Positions 1 to 11,731 of a stretch of DNA of 64,000 nucleotides are shown piece by piece. The DNA is taken from assembly GCA_963513935.1 (NCBI GenBank), contig OY740776.1, positions 13,499,745-13,563,744 on the forward strand, in the 5' to 3' direction. This DNA is from Aphrophora alni (lineage: Eukaryota > Arthropoda > Insecta > Hemiptera > Aphrophoridae). Position numbers and translations under genes: made by a program. Positions within the stretch are counted from its first letter, which is position 1; the number at the start of each line of letters is the position of its first letter. A model generated the notes under the pieces. The model ran no database searches. It saw only the letters and a list, made by a program, of their open reading frames with translations, and was not told where the DNA came from.

Positions 1-850
1 ATAAGTAGTATTAACAACAGTATTTATATTGTGAACTTTTAAATATATAACTGTGACTGGAACAACAACAAAACTGACAAATATCTGTGACTTGTCACAA
101 CTGATATGTTCGATGTAATCACCCATTTATAAGTAGTATTACTAGAGTATATACATCGGAAATTTTAAATATCAACTGTGACTGGAACAACAACAAAACT
201 GACAAATATCTGTGACTTGTCACAACTTATATGTTCGATGCAATCACTCATTTATAAGTAGTATTAACTAGAGTATTTATATTGTGAACTTTTAAATATA
301 TAACTGTGACTGGAACAACAACAAAACTGACAAATATCTGTGACTTGTCACATGTAATATGATCGATGCAATCACCGATTTATAAGTAGTATTAACTAGA
401 GTATTTATATTGTGAACTTTTAAATATATAACTGTGACTGGAACAACAACAAAACTGACAAATATCTGTGACTTGTCACAACTGATATGTCCGATGCAAT
501 CACCCATTTATAAGTAGTATTAACTAGAGTATTTATATTGTGAACTTTTAAATATATAACTGTGACTAGAACAACAACAAAACTGACAAATATCTGTGAC
601 TTGTCACAACTTATATGTTCGATGCAATCACTCATTTATAAGTAGTATTAACTAGAGTATTTATATTGTGAACTTTTAAATATATAACTGTGACTGGAAC
701 AACAACAAAACTGACAAATATCTGTGACTTGTCACAACTTATATGTTCGATGCAATCACTCATTTATAAGTAGTATTAACTAGAGTATATACATCGGAAA
801 TTTTAAATATCAACTGTGACTGTAACTACAACAAAACTGACAAATATGTA
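1..850. repeat. 128-bp tandem satellite, about 6.6 units
   Basis: The phrase ATAAGTAGTATTA starts at 1, 129, 254, 382, 510, 638 and 766, giving periods of 128, 125, 128, 128, 128 and 128. The array runs off the left edge of the window and decays at about 850. Each unit holds a short hairpin, GTGAC-TT-GTCAC. Short open frames on the minus strand repeat with the satellite and are not taken as genes. The last unit is the most diverged, as expected for an array edge. Confidence 0.93.
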
Positions 851-1419
851 GTTTGTAAATTAAAATAAAAGCTAATTTAAAACCGAATAAAATTCAGTCT
901 GTTAATTAAAATAAAGGTGGAACGATTCATTTAGACTTAGCAGAAATTCCAGGTGTGACTTGGCAACCGGAAATGAAAAAAATAAATTTCCCTTCCCTCA
1001 ACCCTTACAATTCTGCATGAACTGCATTAAGGTATCAATGATTTTCAAGCAGAAAAGAAAGTGCAAATTTAATTGATTATAAAATCGTATTCCCTCAATT
1101 TTAAACCAAGCTATCTCTAATTTCCTACAAAGTTTGTTTTTACTTCAAGAGTAACCTAGTAACATCTATAATGGAGTATTTATTCTTGCAGTACGAATGT
1201 TATTGTTAACTTTGCAATACCTGACTTTTTTTTATAATTGCATTGTAAATAAAACATTGCACTAACATTTTAAAACACTGACTTATCTACAAAACAAACT
1301 GAAATCAAAAAAAGTAATTCTCCAATATCTTCTCTGCAACGTGATTTCTTGGAGTGAAACTTAACCTAAACTTGCCATCGCCCTTTACATTGGAACTAAT
1401 TTACCCGACTCACTCAATC
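851..1419. other. AT-rich spacer, nothing recognised
   Basis: I see only AT-rich sequence with no convincing reading frame, repeat or splice signal. Confidence 0.5.
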
Positions 1420-1630
1420 CAACACTTCTCAGCGTTTGGTCACACCAAACACTGAGAACACTTCCCCGCACTTCTCCCGGACCTCTGTGCCGGAAACCCT
1501 GGGCCAACCAAACATCTACATCTCCCTTACTGTCGAACAGTAAAGGGCAGCTCGTGATTGGTCCAGACTCGACTCGCGAGGGGCCGCGGACCAATATAAT
1601 CTTCTCGAGCTCCCACCGTACGCTACGTCA
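1420..1630. promoter_or_regulatory. CpG-rich island with inverted CCAAT boxes (possible promoter)
   Basis: About 210 bp is clearly richer in G+C and CpG than the surroundings. It contains an ATTGGTCC near 1557 and the inverted GGACCAAT near 1588, i.e. two CCAAT boxes facing each other around a CG-rich core. A second small inverted match, TTTGGTCACACCAAA, lies near 1434. It could be a promoter or the end of a transposable element; no adjacent first exon was identified. An open frame of 69 codons on the minus strand matches nothing I recognise. Confidence 0.35.
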
Positions 1631-1635
1631 ACCTA

Positions 1636-1775
1636 ACCAAACACCACTCTAGCAAATGTAAACTCTTATTGAGTAAATTATAATAAAGCTAACCTAATCT
1701 AACGTAACCTAGCCCTAACTGAACCTATGCTAACCAACACTAACTTAACTAACCTAACATAACTTATTAAAAAAA
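1636..1775. repeat. Degenerate CCTAA telomere-like tract
   Basis: Repeated TAACCTAA/CTAACTTAACTAACC words, many with substitutions. Probably an old interstitial telomeric repeat, more decayed than the arrays at 6.9 and 11.3 kb. Confidence 0.6.
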
Positions 1776-4187
1776 GGAATAACTGTCTTTTTTTTCATAT
1801 AAGTTGAATAGAGATATTTTTAGGAACATAACGACGAAAACAAAACATTGGCAAGAATCCTGTTTTTTTGTGAATCGCTAAATAAGAAAGTCAGTGCATG
1901 TTTTCGCAACGTTTATCAACATTAACGAAAGTTACCATAGCTGTGTATACCCTACCATTTATTTGATCATAACGAGACCATTATAATTTTTAAAAAATAA
2001 CTACATAAAACATTGGCGTCTGTAACAAAAACTATGATTTACAGCTTCAATAAATCTGTCAGTTATAGTCCTAGTGTCGTCTGCATTTTATAGCTGGTTT
2101 GATAGTGGTTGGGGCAACATATTACATTCATATATCAGCAATATATTTCCAATAACATGATAACATGAACCAAGGCTAAATTTCCATATGTCTTCTTGAG
2201 ATTTTTTTAAAACGTTACATGTAAGGAAGAAACACTCGTCTCCAGGGAAAATAAGAATTGCTTATTTATTACACAGACAAACTACGTTTTAGTTAACAAT
2301 TGAGTTTTGGACTTAGTTTTTAATTTTTAATTTTGATAAAACTACGGCTCTATGATAATCCTAGTCCTTTGTCAATCATTGATTTTATTAAACAAGTTGA
2401 AGATCGATTTATCTGTCAACGATTCTGAAAACGTATTTAAAGACTTATAAATTCTGGAAACATGTATATAAAAGTATTTCAGGCAGGACCTATTTGTTTA
2501 TTATACAGACCACCGTTTTTGTACATCAAACAGTAACTAATTTAAAATAATACTGCAATTTTATTACAACCTAACCTAACCTATTTGTGACGATTCTTGT
2601 TACAATATATCCGATCTACATTTTTGTTTACCAAATAGGTTAGGTTAAGTTATGTTATATATTCAAATATAGTTACGAAATTATTCAGATTGAAACCAAT
2701 GCAAGGTAATAAATTAGCAAAATAACAACATAAACTCCTGTTAAATGCAAACAATGATTCTCGTATGAGTGTTGCAGTAGCAGTGACCTCGTAGCGACTG
2801 AACGAATGACCGAACTTGAAGAGATTGTAGTGGGGGCGAACGAAACTCGCAGTTATGCTATTTTTCTTTGTATAAGAGTAGAGAGATAACATAACCTAAA
2901 AATATTCGCAAAAGAATGTTTCGTACTTACAAAAAAGTAGGGGGTTCGTATAGCACGCAAGTACCAGACTATACGAAAATTAAATGTTAAAGAGAATATT
3001 TTTGTATTACCTAGACTGTACTCGTTTGGAAACACATATCAATTTTTTAACCAATGTTCTAAAGTAACTTAATTAATATCAATTTATCTTTGGGTTGCTT
3101 TATTTAAATTATTAGTATGTGTGTGAACAAATTAATTTTATTAATGAGCTATCTATCTGGATACCAACAGATGAAATAGTACAAAGAAAATAAAAACTGT
3201 AGGCCACACTCAAAAGATTCCACACAATAGACTATCAGTTTAATCCGGTTATAAACTTTTAAGGTACTTGCTTATTATACTAACCAGGAAATAGTTTAGG
3301 TTAGGCTAGATTATTACAGTTAAATAGCAAATTTAATATGTAAGTTCCAATTTAGCCTAAACATTAGACAAGCGTCGAGGTTTAACAATTTATTTATCAA
3401 AAATTACAAAGAGAATGATGGTTATGACAGCGGTATGAATTTTGCCAGTAGCATTTGTAAACGATTGCCACCTTCCGTTTTCATGACCAACTGCCACATG
3501 AATTCAGATCAGGATAATGTCGAGCAGCCACGCTGTTTTTCAGGATCTATAAGGATATATTATTTATGTTAACCTTAAATCGTGCAAAGCTGTCCCTGTA
3601 AGTTCTTCTGTTTTATAACATTTTTCAAAAGTCAGATATTATTGCAGAACCGGACTTAGTATGTTCCAAGTTTCTGTTACTCTTTGAGCTGTTCTGTGTG
3701 AGATTATATTGAGTAAAAATCGAGCATGTGTTTCCAGACACAAATCACCGTTATAGTTTAGTATTACAGTTCATGTATCACTGAGGATGGCGAATTTGTC
3801 GTTGAAACGCGTTTGATTAAGTAAACGTAGTTTTTGTGAGATTTTATGAGCGAGTTTTATTCTATCTAATATTGTCTCACTAGTTTAACTCGATTTTATT
3901 CAACAATATTGAGCAAAATGTAAACTAAAATACCGCCCAAAATTAGCTATTTAACTAAAATAATCAGGCCTAACCCAATCTATTTCACTTGTCTGTATAA
4001 TAAGTAAGTTTTTAATTTTTAATCGTCCGTTAAATTAACGTTGGATTTCCTATACGTTGTAGTTAACGGGTGATCGTAACGTTAAATATTTTAACGTTTT
4101 GTTAAATGTTTAACAAACGTTGGATGAACCAAACCTATATCTAATATATTTGCACAAAAGAGGTTAATTTTTTTATTTTTTACTTAC
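1776..4187. other. AT-rich intergenic sequence
   Basis: Mostly unassigned. A slightly GC-richer patch at 2760-2890 is open on the minus strand but resembles nothing I know. A hammerhead-like motif lies at 3781-3813 and is listed separately. Short TAGGTTA words recur near 2636 and 3299. Confidence 0.5.
3781..3813 (+). ncRNA. Degenerate hammerhead-ribozyme-like motif
   Basis: CTGAGGA (fits CUGANGA) is followed by a short hairpin (GCGA / TCGT) and then GAAACGCGT. The order is that of hammerhead stem II followed by the GAAA core. The usual GTC before the cleavage site is replaced by GTT. Penelope-like elements commonly carry such motifs; this one is probably a relic. Confidence 0.4.
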
Positions 4188-4314
4188 CCATTTGTATTTG
4201 ACGAACACCGCGTCCATATTTGGAAGTTTCGGCAAAAGGACTTTCGACTAAAACAATATCTTCGAAATCACTGTACTCTGAGAACAATAATTTTTGTATT
4301 CGATTTGAAGTCAT
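4188..4314 (-). CDS. Candidate first coding exon, 42 codons plus one base
   Basis: An ATG at 4314-4312 opens a frame with an in-frame TAA seven codons upstream. It runs to a perfect splice donor, G|GTAAGTA, with the last exon base at 4188 (phase 1). The peptide begins MTSNRIQKLLFSEYSDFEDI and ends in VRQIQMG. It has an acidic patch (SEYSDFEDIVLVE), no signal peptide and no family I recognise. The next exon would lie at lower coordinates or outside the window; I did not find it. It could also be the first exon of a transposon gene. The donor and the start-stop arrangement are the evidence. Confidence 0.4.
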
Positions 4315-5160
4315 ACTTTTTGAAAACCTCACTTAAATCAAAACATCGGAGCAATTCCTGAAAGCTTAGAATGTTTTTATTATTACATTAACTATTACCA
4401 ATATACATTTAAAGAGGAAAAATAGTGAAAACTAGTTTTAATTGATAATTTATAAGTTAGGCACTTTAATTCAAACAGTTAAAACGGCCTATTATTTCTG
4501 GTTTATAATCCAAAAAATACGTTTTGTTTTCTATTGTTCCAAGTTTCATAACCTCAAATTATAATTTCCTCTTTAAATTTCATCTGTTGATGAAATTTAA
4601 TTGAACTTTGTACCTAAATTTTTCTCCCGGCAAAATAATACATTATTCACGTTTGTTTATACAATAAAACGTATTTAAAATAGGCCTAAACGACGCATAA
4701 ATATACGAACACTTTTACGTACATATATCAACACGAAAACCACGCACAAAACACAAAATAACAGCTGTTTTCATTTCCCTTGTCTGTTAGAAAACAACAG
4801 GCCTGGAAATTGTAATTTTCATAAAATAAATACGACTGAATTTTATTAAGGAAAATTTTATTAAAGAAACTGCAGCTAGTATCGTTTTAATAAACCAGTT
4901 ACACAATTTTTAATTACACAGTGAAAAATAAAACATGCTGTGTTTTGTAATTAAGTTTATAATTGTTTTTCGTCATACTGCTTCAAAAACAGATGTTTTC
5001 AATACAAGCATTGAGATGCTAAAGTAGTTCTATTTAGTTCTAGGACCTAAAAACATCAGCTGAGGTCGAGGTCATCAGCTGTTACGTCGTTTATACGAAT
5101 TAATTAACGATTGTAAAGCATCTATAAAAACAACCGATACTCTAGGTTGTAAATAACCGT
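4315..5160. other. Spacer, partly shared with a foldback copy at 62 kb
   Basis: The stretch from about 4960 on contains several CAGCTG E-box-like words. It matches, in reverse complement, the right part of 61700-62095, so it probably belongs to a larger foldback element. The rest is plain AT-rich sequence. Confidence 0.45.
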
Positions 5161-5475
5161 TAAAACAGCTGTTACCATCGATTTGAAGGCAAATAGGTTA
5201 GGCCTATATCATTTTAGTTTTTGTGAAACTATTTTCTTATATTGTTTGCAGTGTATCGAAATATATAGTTCATCACTGGGACCAAAAGAAGCTTTACGAT
5301 CCTCGCTTATTTTCAAGTTGAACTTGAGCTTATATTGAAAAGCTTCACTTTTTGACCTAGTGATGAACTATATATTTCGATATACTGCAAACAATATAAG
5401 AAAATAATTTCAAAAAAACTAAAATGATATAGGCCTAACCTATTTGCCTTCAAATCGATGGTAACAGCTGTTTTA
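5161..5475. mobile_element. Foldback MITE (long inverted repeat)
   Basis: The left arm beginning TAAAACAGCTGTTACCATCG is the reverse complement of the right arm ending at 5475. Arms are about 145-155 bp with a short centre near 5318 around AAGTTGAACTTGAGCTT. No open frame lies inside. Related copies occur at 5730-5880, 6258-6360 and 61700-62095, which makes it a dispersed non-autonomous family. Confidence 0.85.
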
Positions 5476-5699
5476 GTCAAAACACATTTTTATGATTTTT
5501 TTAAATTTCTATTTCACTAACCGACAACTGAATTATTAATATAATCTTCCAGAAAATAGATACAAAGTACGTAATTTTAAATATGTATAAATATGTGTAA
5601 ATACTTTTTCTTTTTATTGACATCAAAAAATTTTAACTATGATTTCTTTTAAATTTTCTACTTTGTCTGAGAGGCCGAAAATTTAGAAGGGGGGATTTT

Positions 5700-6370
5700 A
5701 TGAACCCCACAAGTTTTATGTTTATAACATTTTAGTTTTTGTGAAATTGCTGTCTTTTATTGTTTGCATCACTATGACTAAAAGAAACTTTTCGATCCTA
5801 GCTCATTTTCCTTAAACTTTAAAACTTGAGGCTGTATCGAAAACCTTCACTTTTGTTCCTAGTGATGAAATATACTATTAAACTAGTTAAGGTAGAAAGC
5901 TGCAATGTTCGTAATATGTTTTGGCGTACAAAAACTACTTTTCGCCCGTCTAAAGTAAATTCACCTCCACCTAAAAATAACTTTTTTTGTGAGGGGGGAC
6001 TCAAAAATTTCAAATGTAAAGCCCCAACTAGTTATACTTCATTTTAAAACTTTTATTTAATAGAAAGACTGCCCAAACTAGAGGTCCTTATATTAATCCA
6101 ATCCAAGTGGCGGCTGGTCAAATATTAAAAAAAAAGAAATCCTTCAAAATTTACTCAGAGAAAAATAATGAGATAAAATTATTACAGTAAAGACTTTATA
6201 TTCATAATTTATATTCATTCATAACTTTACCCACATTAATTGTTGAAGAAGTTCATCCAGATAAAAGAAGCTTTTCGATCCTCGCTCATTTTCAAGTTAA
6301 ACTTGAGCTTGTATCGAAAAGCTTCACTTTTGGTCCTAGCGATGAAATATACTATTATTTTTATAACAGC
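5700..6370. mobile_element. Two diverged partial copies of the foldback element
   Basis: At 5730-5880 and 6258-6360 the core words recur (AAAAGAAGCTTTTCGATCCT, AAGTTAAACTTGAGCTTG, CCTAGTGATGAA). Both keep the palindromic centre but lack complete arms. Open frames here on both strands are by-products of the inverted repeat. Confidence 0.6.
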
Positions 6371-6477
6371 GAAAATGAACCTAGAGTTTAGACATAATGA
6401 TAAATTTTGTTGGTTAGTTATTTTAGTGTTATGTTGACTAGATTTAGATTTTAAAAAAAAGGTTCAGGAAAATCGTG

Positions 6478-6677
6478 NNNNNNNNNNNNNNNNNNNNNNN
6501 NNNNNNNNNNNNNNNNNNNNNNNNNNNNNNNNNNNNNNNNNNNNNNNNNNNNNNNNNNNNNNNNNNNNNNNNNNNNNNNNNNNNNNNNNNNNNNNNNNNN
6601 NNNNNNNNNNNNNNNNNNNNNNNNNNNNNNNNNNNNNNNNNNNNNNNNNNNNNNNNNNNNNNNNNNNNNNNNNNNNN
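6478..6677. other. Assembly gap (200 N)
   Basis: Exactly 200 N, a common placeholder size, so the true distance is unknown. It ends 147 bp before a hammerhead-like motif and about 220 bp before a telomeric array. Confidence 0.99.
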
Positions 6678-6824
6678 CATAAGGCAATGTTGACCGAGAG
6701 GTTTTTCACTTTAAATAAACAAAATAAAACAAGTCAGTGTATCCAGAAGATAGCACAATGTATTGATTTCCTGCTGCTATCTGTTGTTGTAGTCCAACAC
6801 CAAAACATTTTGTGTATGTTACAC

Positions 6825-6855
6825 CTGAAGATGATATGTTTGTTATCGAAACGTC
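6825..6855 (+). ncRNA. Hammerhead-ribozyme-like motif
   Basis: CTGAAGA (CUGANGA) is followed by a stem-II hairpin GATA...TATC and then GAAACGTC. The ACGT after GAA is self-complementary, as in minimal stem III hammerheads that work as dimers. It lies about 40 bp upstream of the TTAGG array and is typical of a Penelope-like element end. Confidence 0.5.
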
Positions 6856-6895
6856 TCTTTGGACAATTGTTTACTGAGGAGGTTGTGTTTTGTGG

Positions 6896-7062
6896 GTAGG
6901 TTAGGTTGGGTTAGGTTAGGTTAGGTTAGGTTAGGTTAGGTTTGGTTAGGTTAGGTTAGGTTAGGTTAGGTTAGGTTAAGTTAGGTTAGGTTAGGTTAGG
7001 TTAGGTTAGGTTATTTTAGGTTAGGTTAGGTTAGGTTAGGTTAGGTTAGGTTAGGTTGGGTT
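6896..7062 (+). repeat. Interstitial (TTAGG)n telomeric array
   Basis: About 165 bp of near-perfect TTAGG with a few variants (TTGGG, TTTGG, TTAAG, TTATTTTAGG). This is the canonical arthropod telomere repeat. On both sides the sequence is ordinary AT-rich DNA, so the array is internal in this assembly. Confidence 0.95.
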
Positions 7063-7427
7063 GAATAAATTAATTCAAATTAAATTCGTAATTAGTTAGT
7101 GATAAATGAATTTAATAAAAAAACAATTATTTTCATTTCATTCCCAATTAAAATTTTCCTTTCTTAAGTACACGTAGATGTGATGTGCCATATGGTTTTG
7201 GAATGATCTTTAGTCTGTCTGTATAGTGCTCTACAGTTCAACGTGTGGACCGATTTTAATGCAATTTTGTTTGTGGGTATATTTAAGGCTCTGTTTTCAC
7301 TTTTTTCCATTAATCAAAATTTTTGTCAGCTACTGTAAGATTAAAGACAAAATTACAATTTTCTCTGCTAAAACGATTTTGATCAAATTGTTCTCTTCAA
7401 AGTTCTCTTCATCTTCCAAGTACCCTA
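7063..7427. other. AT-rich spacer
   Basis: No gene or repeat recognised between the telomeric array and the 33-bp minisatellite. Confidence 0.5.
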
Positions 7428-8394
7428 ACAAATCTATAGGTACCATCTTATAGTACCCTAACAAATCTATAGGTACCATCTTATAGTACCCTAACAAATC
7501 TATAGGTACCATCTTATAGCACCCTAACAAATCTATAGGTACCATCTTATAGTACCCTATCAAATCTATAGGTACCATCTTATAGTACCCTAACAAATCT
7601 ATAGGTACCATCTTATAGTACCCTAACAAATCTATAGGTACCATCTTATAGTACCCTAACAAATCTATAGGTACCATCTTATAGTACCCTAACAAATCTA
7701 TAGGTACCATCTTATAGTACCCTAACAAATCTATAGGTACCATCTTATAGCACCCTGACAAATCTATAGGTACCATCTTATAGTACCCTATCAAATCTAT
7801 AGGTACCATCTTATAGTACCCTAACAAATCTATAGGTACCATCTTATAGTACCCTAACAAATCTATAGGTACCATCTTATAGTACCCTAACAAATCTTAT
7901 AGGTACCATCTTATAGTACCCTAACAAATATATAGGTACCATCTTATAGTACCCTAACAAATCTATAGGTACCATCTTATAGTACCCTAGCAAATCTATA
8001 GGTACCATTTTATAGTACCCTAACAAATCTTATAGGTACCATCTTATAGTACCCTAACAAATCTATAGGTACCATCCTATAGTACCCTAACAAATCTATA
8101 GGTACCATCTTATAGTACCCTAACAAATCTATAGGTACCATCTTATAGTACCCTAGCAAATCTATAGGTACCATCTTATAGTACCCTAACAAATCTATAG
8201 GTACCATCTTATAGTACCCTAACAAATCTATAGGTACCATCTTATAGTACCCTAACAAATCTATAGGTACCATCTTATAGTACCCTAACAAATCTATAGG
8301 TACCATCTTATAGCACCCTAACAAATCTATAGGTATCATCTTATAGTACCCTAACAAATCTATAGGTACCATCTTATAGTACCCTAACAAATCT
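7428..8394. repeat. 33-bp minisatellite, about 29 units
   Basis: The unit CCCTAACAAATCTATAGGTA plus CCATCTTATAGTA repeats with very few substitutions. Because 33 is a multiple of 3, the minus strand stays open and would read an 11-residue repeat YYKMVPIDLLG. The frame is broken by single-base insertions (CAAATCTTATAGG near 7890 and 8026). Neither interruption is compensated, and there is no promoter or splice context, so I treat it as non-coding. Confidence 0.95.
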
Positions 8395-10175
8395 TTTCAA
8401 AAATGCCGGCTCTTGAGTTATCGGTACCAAAGATTAGCCATTGGGAAGTTAGAAAAAGTGTTTTGTAAAATTTGAGTGATAAGTAAAGATTAGTGACCCA
8501 AATTCGTGTGTAAAATAGCAAATAAAAACTATTACATTTCAGGAAGAATTGACAACTAAAATAAATTTTGGATGATTCAAGATTACACAATTGTTCTACA
8601 TTTCCAGTAAATAAAATATCTACCAAAACAGATAATTTTCACTCAACCATTCCCCCCAATATAGTGAATGCAGCGTCTAGAATTGACACAACTGTTTGTA
8701 TTCATAATATAGTAGACTCTATAACAAAAGCTCAGGCCTAAATGAGCCCATAAATAAATGATCCAAATTTAATAACTTTTGACCTGACTGTACACAGCAA
8801 TAAACTTTACAAAGCATGCGATAACAACATGGTTTTAGATCACAATGCACTGGATGACTCTTGCCTTATCATAGTTGCAGGTCGTTTAGGAGCTCAGCCT
8901 TTAGACCCTTGCAAGATAAGTGCTTTGCAGAGATAAGTCAGTTCTGTGTTTGACTCGAGTCGGTGTGAAATTGTTTGAAAATGTTCGCTTGTTTTACAAA
9001 TTGTGAAAGTGAGCGTACTTTTGTGTCCAACCGTAATTCTTTACAAGTATTAAGTGTTTCCATAAAGAGAGATTATGACCAGTTAAATGGATAAAGAGTG
9101 CACGAAGAGAAGAAAAGAATAAATATTAAATCATGGGTAAATATGTATTTAATTTCATAAGCATTATTTTTGTTTCAAATTCATGAAACAACTTTTAAAC
9201 TTCAAATAATATTTTTAAATTTGTTACACCGATTTTTTTTTCTTCTTGCTGAGTAAAGGCAAAAAATTGTATGGCCTTTAAAAAATTTAATAAAGTCCCG
9301 AATCCTTGAATTCTCTAATTGCATTAGAGTCAGATTTTTCCCATGAGGTTTAAAGGTGAACAACCATTCGGTCATCATCGCCTTATAAAAAAAATGGAAG
9401 ATAATAACATAAAATGAAAAAACCCCTTCGAATACTCCAGCTGGAAAAGAACAAGAGTTCGTTATGTGATAAGAGTAACGAAAGAGAGGGATCTAATCCA
9501 AGAAAACATAACAAAATATGTACATCCAGCTAGTTTATCTCGGGATTGTCATCCCGTACTCACTTTAGGTGAACCTCTGATAGTGGTCAGGTCAAGGTCA
9601 GAAGAGATCAAGATCTGGTCAAGAGAGACCTGAGAGGAAGTATGAAAGAGAAAGATCTAACCTAAGACGTGATGGATAAAATGTACATTTAGCTAAAGTT
9701 ACCTCGGGGTTGCCAAATTTAAACTAATTATAAATGAACCCCATAGGGGGTTTTATTCATCGAATTAATACCGTACATGCGTAGGAAGGAATCAAAATCG
9801 GACTAGCCGTTCTTAAGTTATACACACAGGGTGACGTAGTGTTTTATATACGAAGAAAAAGTTTTATTTTTACTCCTATAAATAGAAAAAATTTCTAAAA
9901 AATCCATCTGTATATTAAATAAAACACAATTTACTTCTGTCTGTTTGTAAGCATTTAATTTGAGAACAGTTGATCTAATTTTGATGCAGTTTCCTATGTA
10001 GGTACGACATTTCTTCAGGTTTTATTTTTTGTTTAATTAAAATTGATAAATAGATTATTGTTAAGTCTAGAAGTGGGATCTAGGAAAACCATGATTGGAG
10101 CGTGTAAGTCACAATACCATACCATAGTAAATTAATTCTTTCGTTAGGGGAAAACAGTGTTTAATGGGTGTCTCA
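8395..10175. other. Unassigned AT-rich region with a dispersed repeat
   Basis: Two diverged copies of a repeat lie at about 9420-9560 and 9640-9720 (GAAAGAGAGGGATCTAA, TGTACATCCAGCTA, CTCGGGATTGTCA). A third copy abuts the telomeric array at about 11160-11260. A 37-codon frame opens at 8981 but I do not recognise its product. Confidence 0.5.
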
Positions 10176-10737
10176 CCTAAAATGTTACAATAGCTATTTT
10201 TTTGAATTATAAATATGATAGAGTACTTTAAATGGAGAAAATTCTTTTCTTTTCAATGAAGTTTAAAAAATCCATTTTGTAAAATGTTAAAAAAGGTCCA
10301 ATATGGCTGCCAACTTTGAAATTTGTTATGGAAAACTCTATATTTTATGACTTTTTCAGTGTGTAAAACATTTTTTTAAGAATTTTATTCATATTTATAA
10401 TTCAAAAGTTAGCTATTGTAACATTTTATGTGGGAATTATTATTTGTAGGACTGTGAAACGTTTAATTTTCCGAACTTTAAGCGACTGTAATTCCTAAAC
10501 GGCTAAAGATTAAAAATACCCATAAATAAAACATTAAACAAATATTTTTAAACCCTAAAAAAACCATAAAATAGAGCGTGTTCGATAACAAATTTCAAAG
10601 TTGGCCGCCATATTGGAAAATGGCGGCAATTGTTTACATTTTACAAAATGGATTTTCAACTTCATTGATAAGAAAAGAATGTTCCCCATTTAAAGTACTC
10701 TATCATATTTATAATTCAAAAGTTAGCTATTGTAAGT
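10176..10737. mobile_element. Foldback MITE with arms of about 165 bp
   Basis: The left end (ACAATAGCTA...GAATTATAAATATGATAGAG) is the reverse complement of the right end finishing near 10737. Both arms include AATCCATTTTGTAAAATG and an AATATGGC(T/G)GCC word. A third, short copy of the terminal sequence is at 10385-10430. No transposase frame is inside. Confidence 0.8.
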
Positions 10738-11261
10738 GGGCTATAATTCAAAAGTAGGCTATGAGTTGTTTTATATGATTGTTAAGATGAGAGTTTTATT
10801 GTACGTTGTTCTTTTCTTTAAGCTTGATTTGTTCAATACGTTTTTATACAAAATAACGCAATTTTACTATTATTATTTAATTAAAATTAATTCAGCGTTT
10901 CCAAGTTACAATATTTCTCTTCACAGTTAATATGAAAAACGCAATTCTTAAGATATTTTACGCATTTTTTTTTTTTAATTTTTAGCGAGAGTATATATTT
11001 TGTATGTAACAGTTGGTATGTGGTTTTAAAGCTGAACTTTTTAAAATTAGTGCACTAGATGTTGAGAATTAAAACGTTTTGCTAGCGTTTAATAGGAAAT
11101 CCAAGGAGTATATTTTTAGTTTTTATATACACAAAAAATGGCCTAATGAAATATGTCCTTAAGAAATAATTACCTAATAAAAGATGAAAAAGAGGAATCT
11201 AACACAATACTATAAAATGTATAGATCCAGCTATCACCTTAGGGATTGTCACTAAGATGCA
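10738..11261. other. AT-rich spacer
   Basis: A 64-codon frame at 10736-10930 is hydrophobic and AT-driven, with no recognisable product. The last 100 bp is the third copy of the dispersed repeat noted at 9.4-9.7 kb. Confidence 0.45.
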
Positions 11262-11585
11262 AACCTAACCTAACCTAACCTAACCTCACCTAACCTAACC
11301 TAACCTAACCTAACCTCACCTAACCTAACCTAACCTCACCTAACCTAACCTAACCTAACCTAACCTCACCTAACCTAACCTAACCTCACCTAACCTAACC
11401 TAACCTAACCTAACCTCACCTAACCTAACCTAACCTAACCTCACCTAACCTAACCTAACCTAACCTAACCTAACCTAACCTAACCTAACCTAACCTAACC
11501 TAACCTAACCTAACCTAACCTAACCTAACCTAACCTAACCTAACCTACCCTAACCTAACCTAACCTAACCTACCCTAACCTAACT
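11262..11585 (-). repeat. Interstitial (CCTAA)n array with periodic CCTCA variants
   Basis: About 320 bp of CCTAA (TTAGG on the minus strand). In the left half a TCACC variant occurs at about 11286, 11316, 11336, 11366, 11386 and 11416, i.e. alternating 30 and 20 bp, so the array amplified as a 50-bp higher-order unit. The right half is nearly pure, ending with two CTACCC variants. Confidence 0.95.
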
Positions 11586-11731
11586 CGAATGTTGTGTGGT
11601 TACTAATCTCAGTTACCCGTATTTTAATTTACAGTTCTAGTTTCAGACTATTACTTAGTTTACTAGTTTTCAATTTTTGAATCGTAGTCCATTTTGTCAT
11701 TTTGAGACTTTTACATTTTCTAAGTTTATTA

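Noticed and set aside
6444..6709. Frames across the N block
   Set aside because: They consist almost entirely of unknown residues from the 200-N gap.
7330..8390. Long minus-strand frames encoding YYKMVPIDLLG repeats
   Set aside because: They follow from a 33-bp satellite unit without stops; one-base insertions break them and there is no gene context.
7428..8394. CRISPR-like array
   Set aside because: Repeats are directly adjacent with no unique spacers, and the sequence is clearly eukaryotic.
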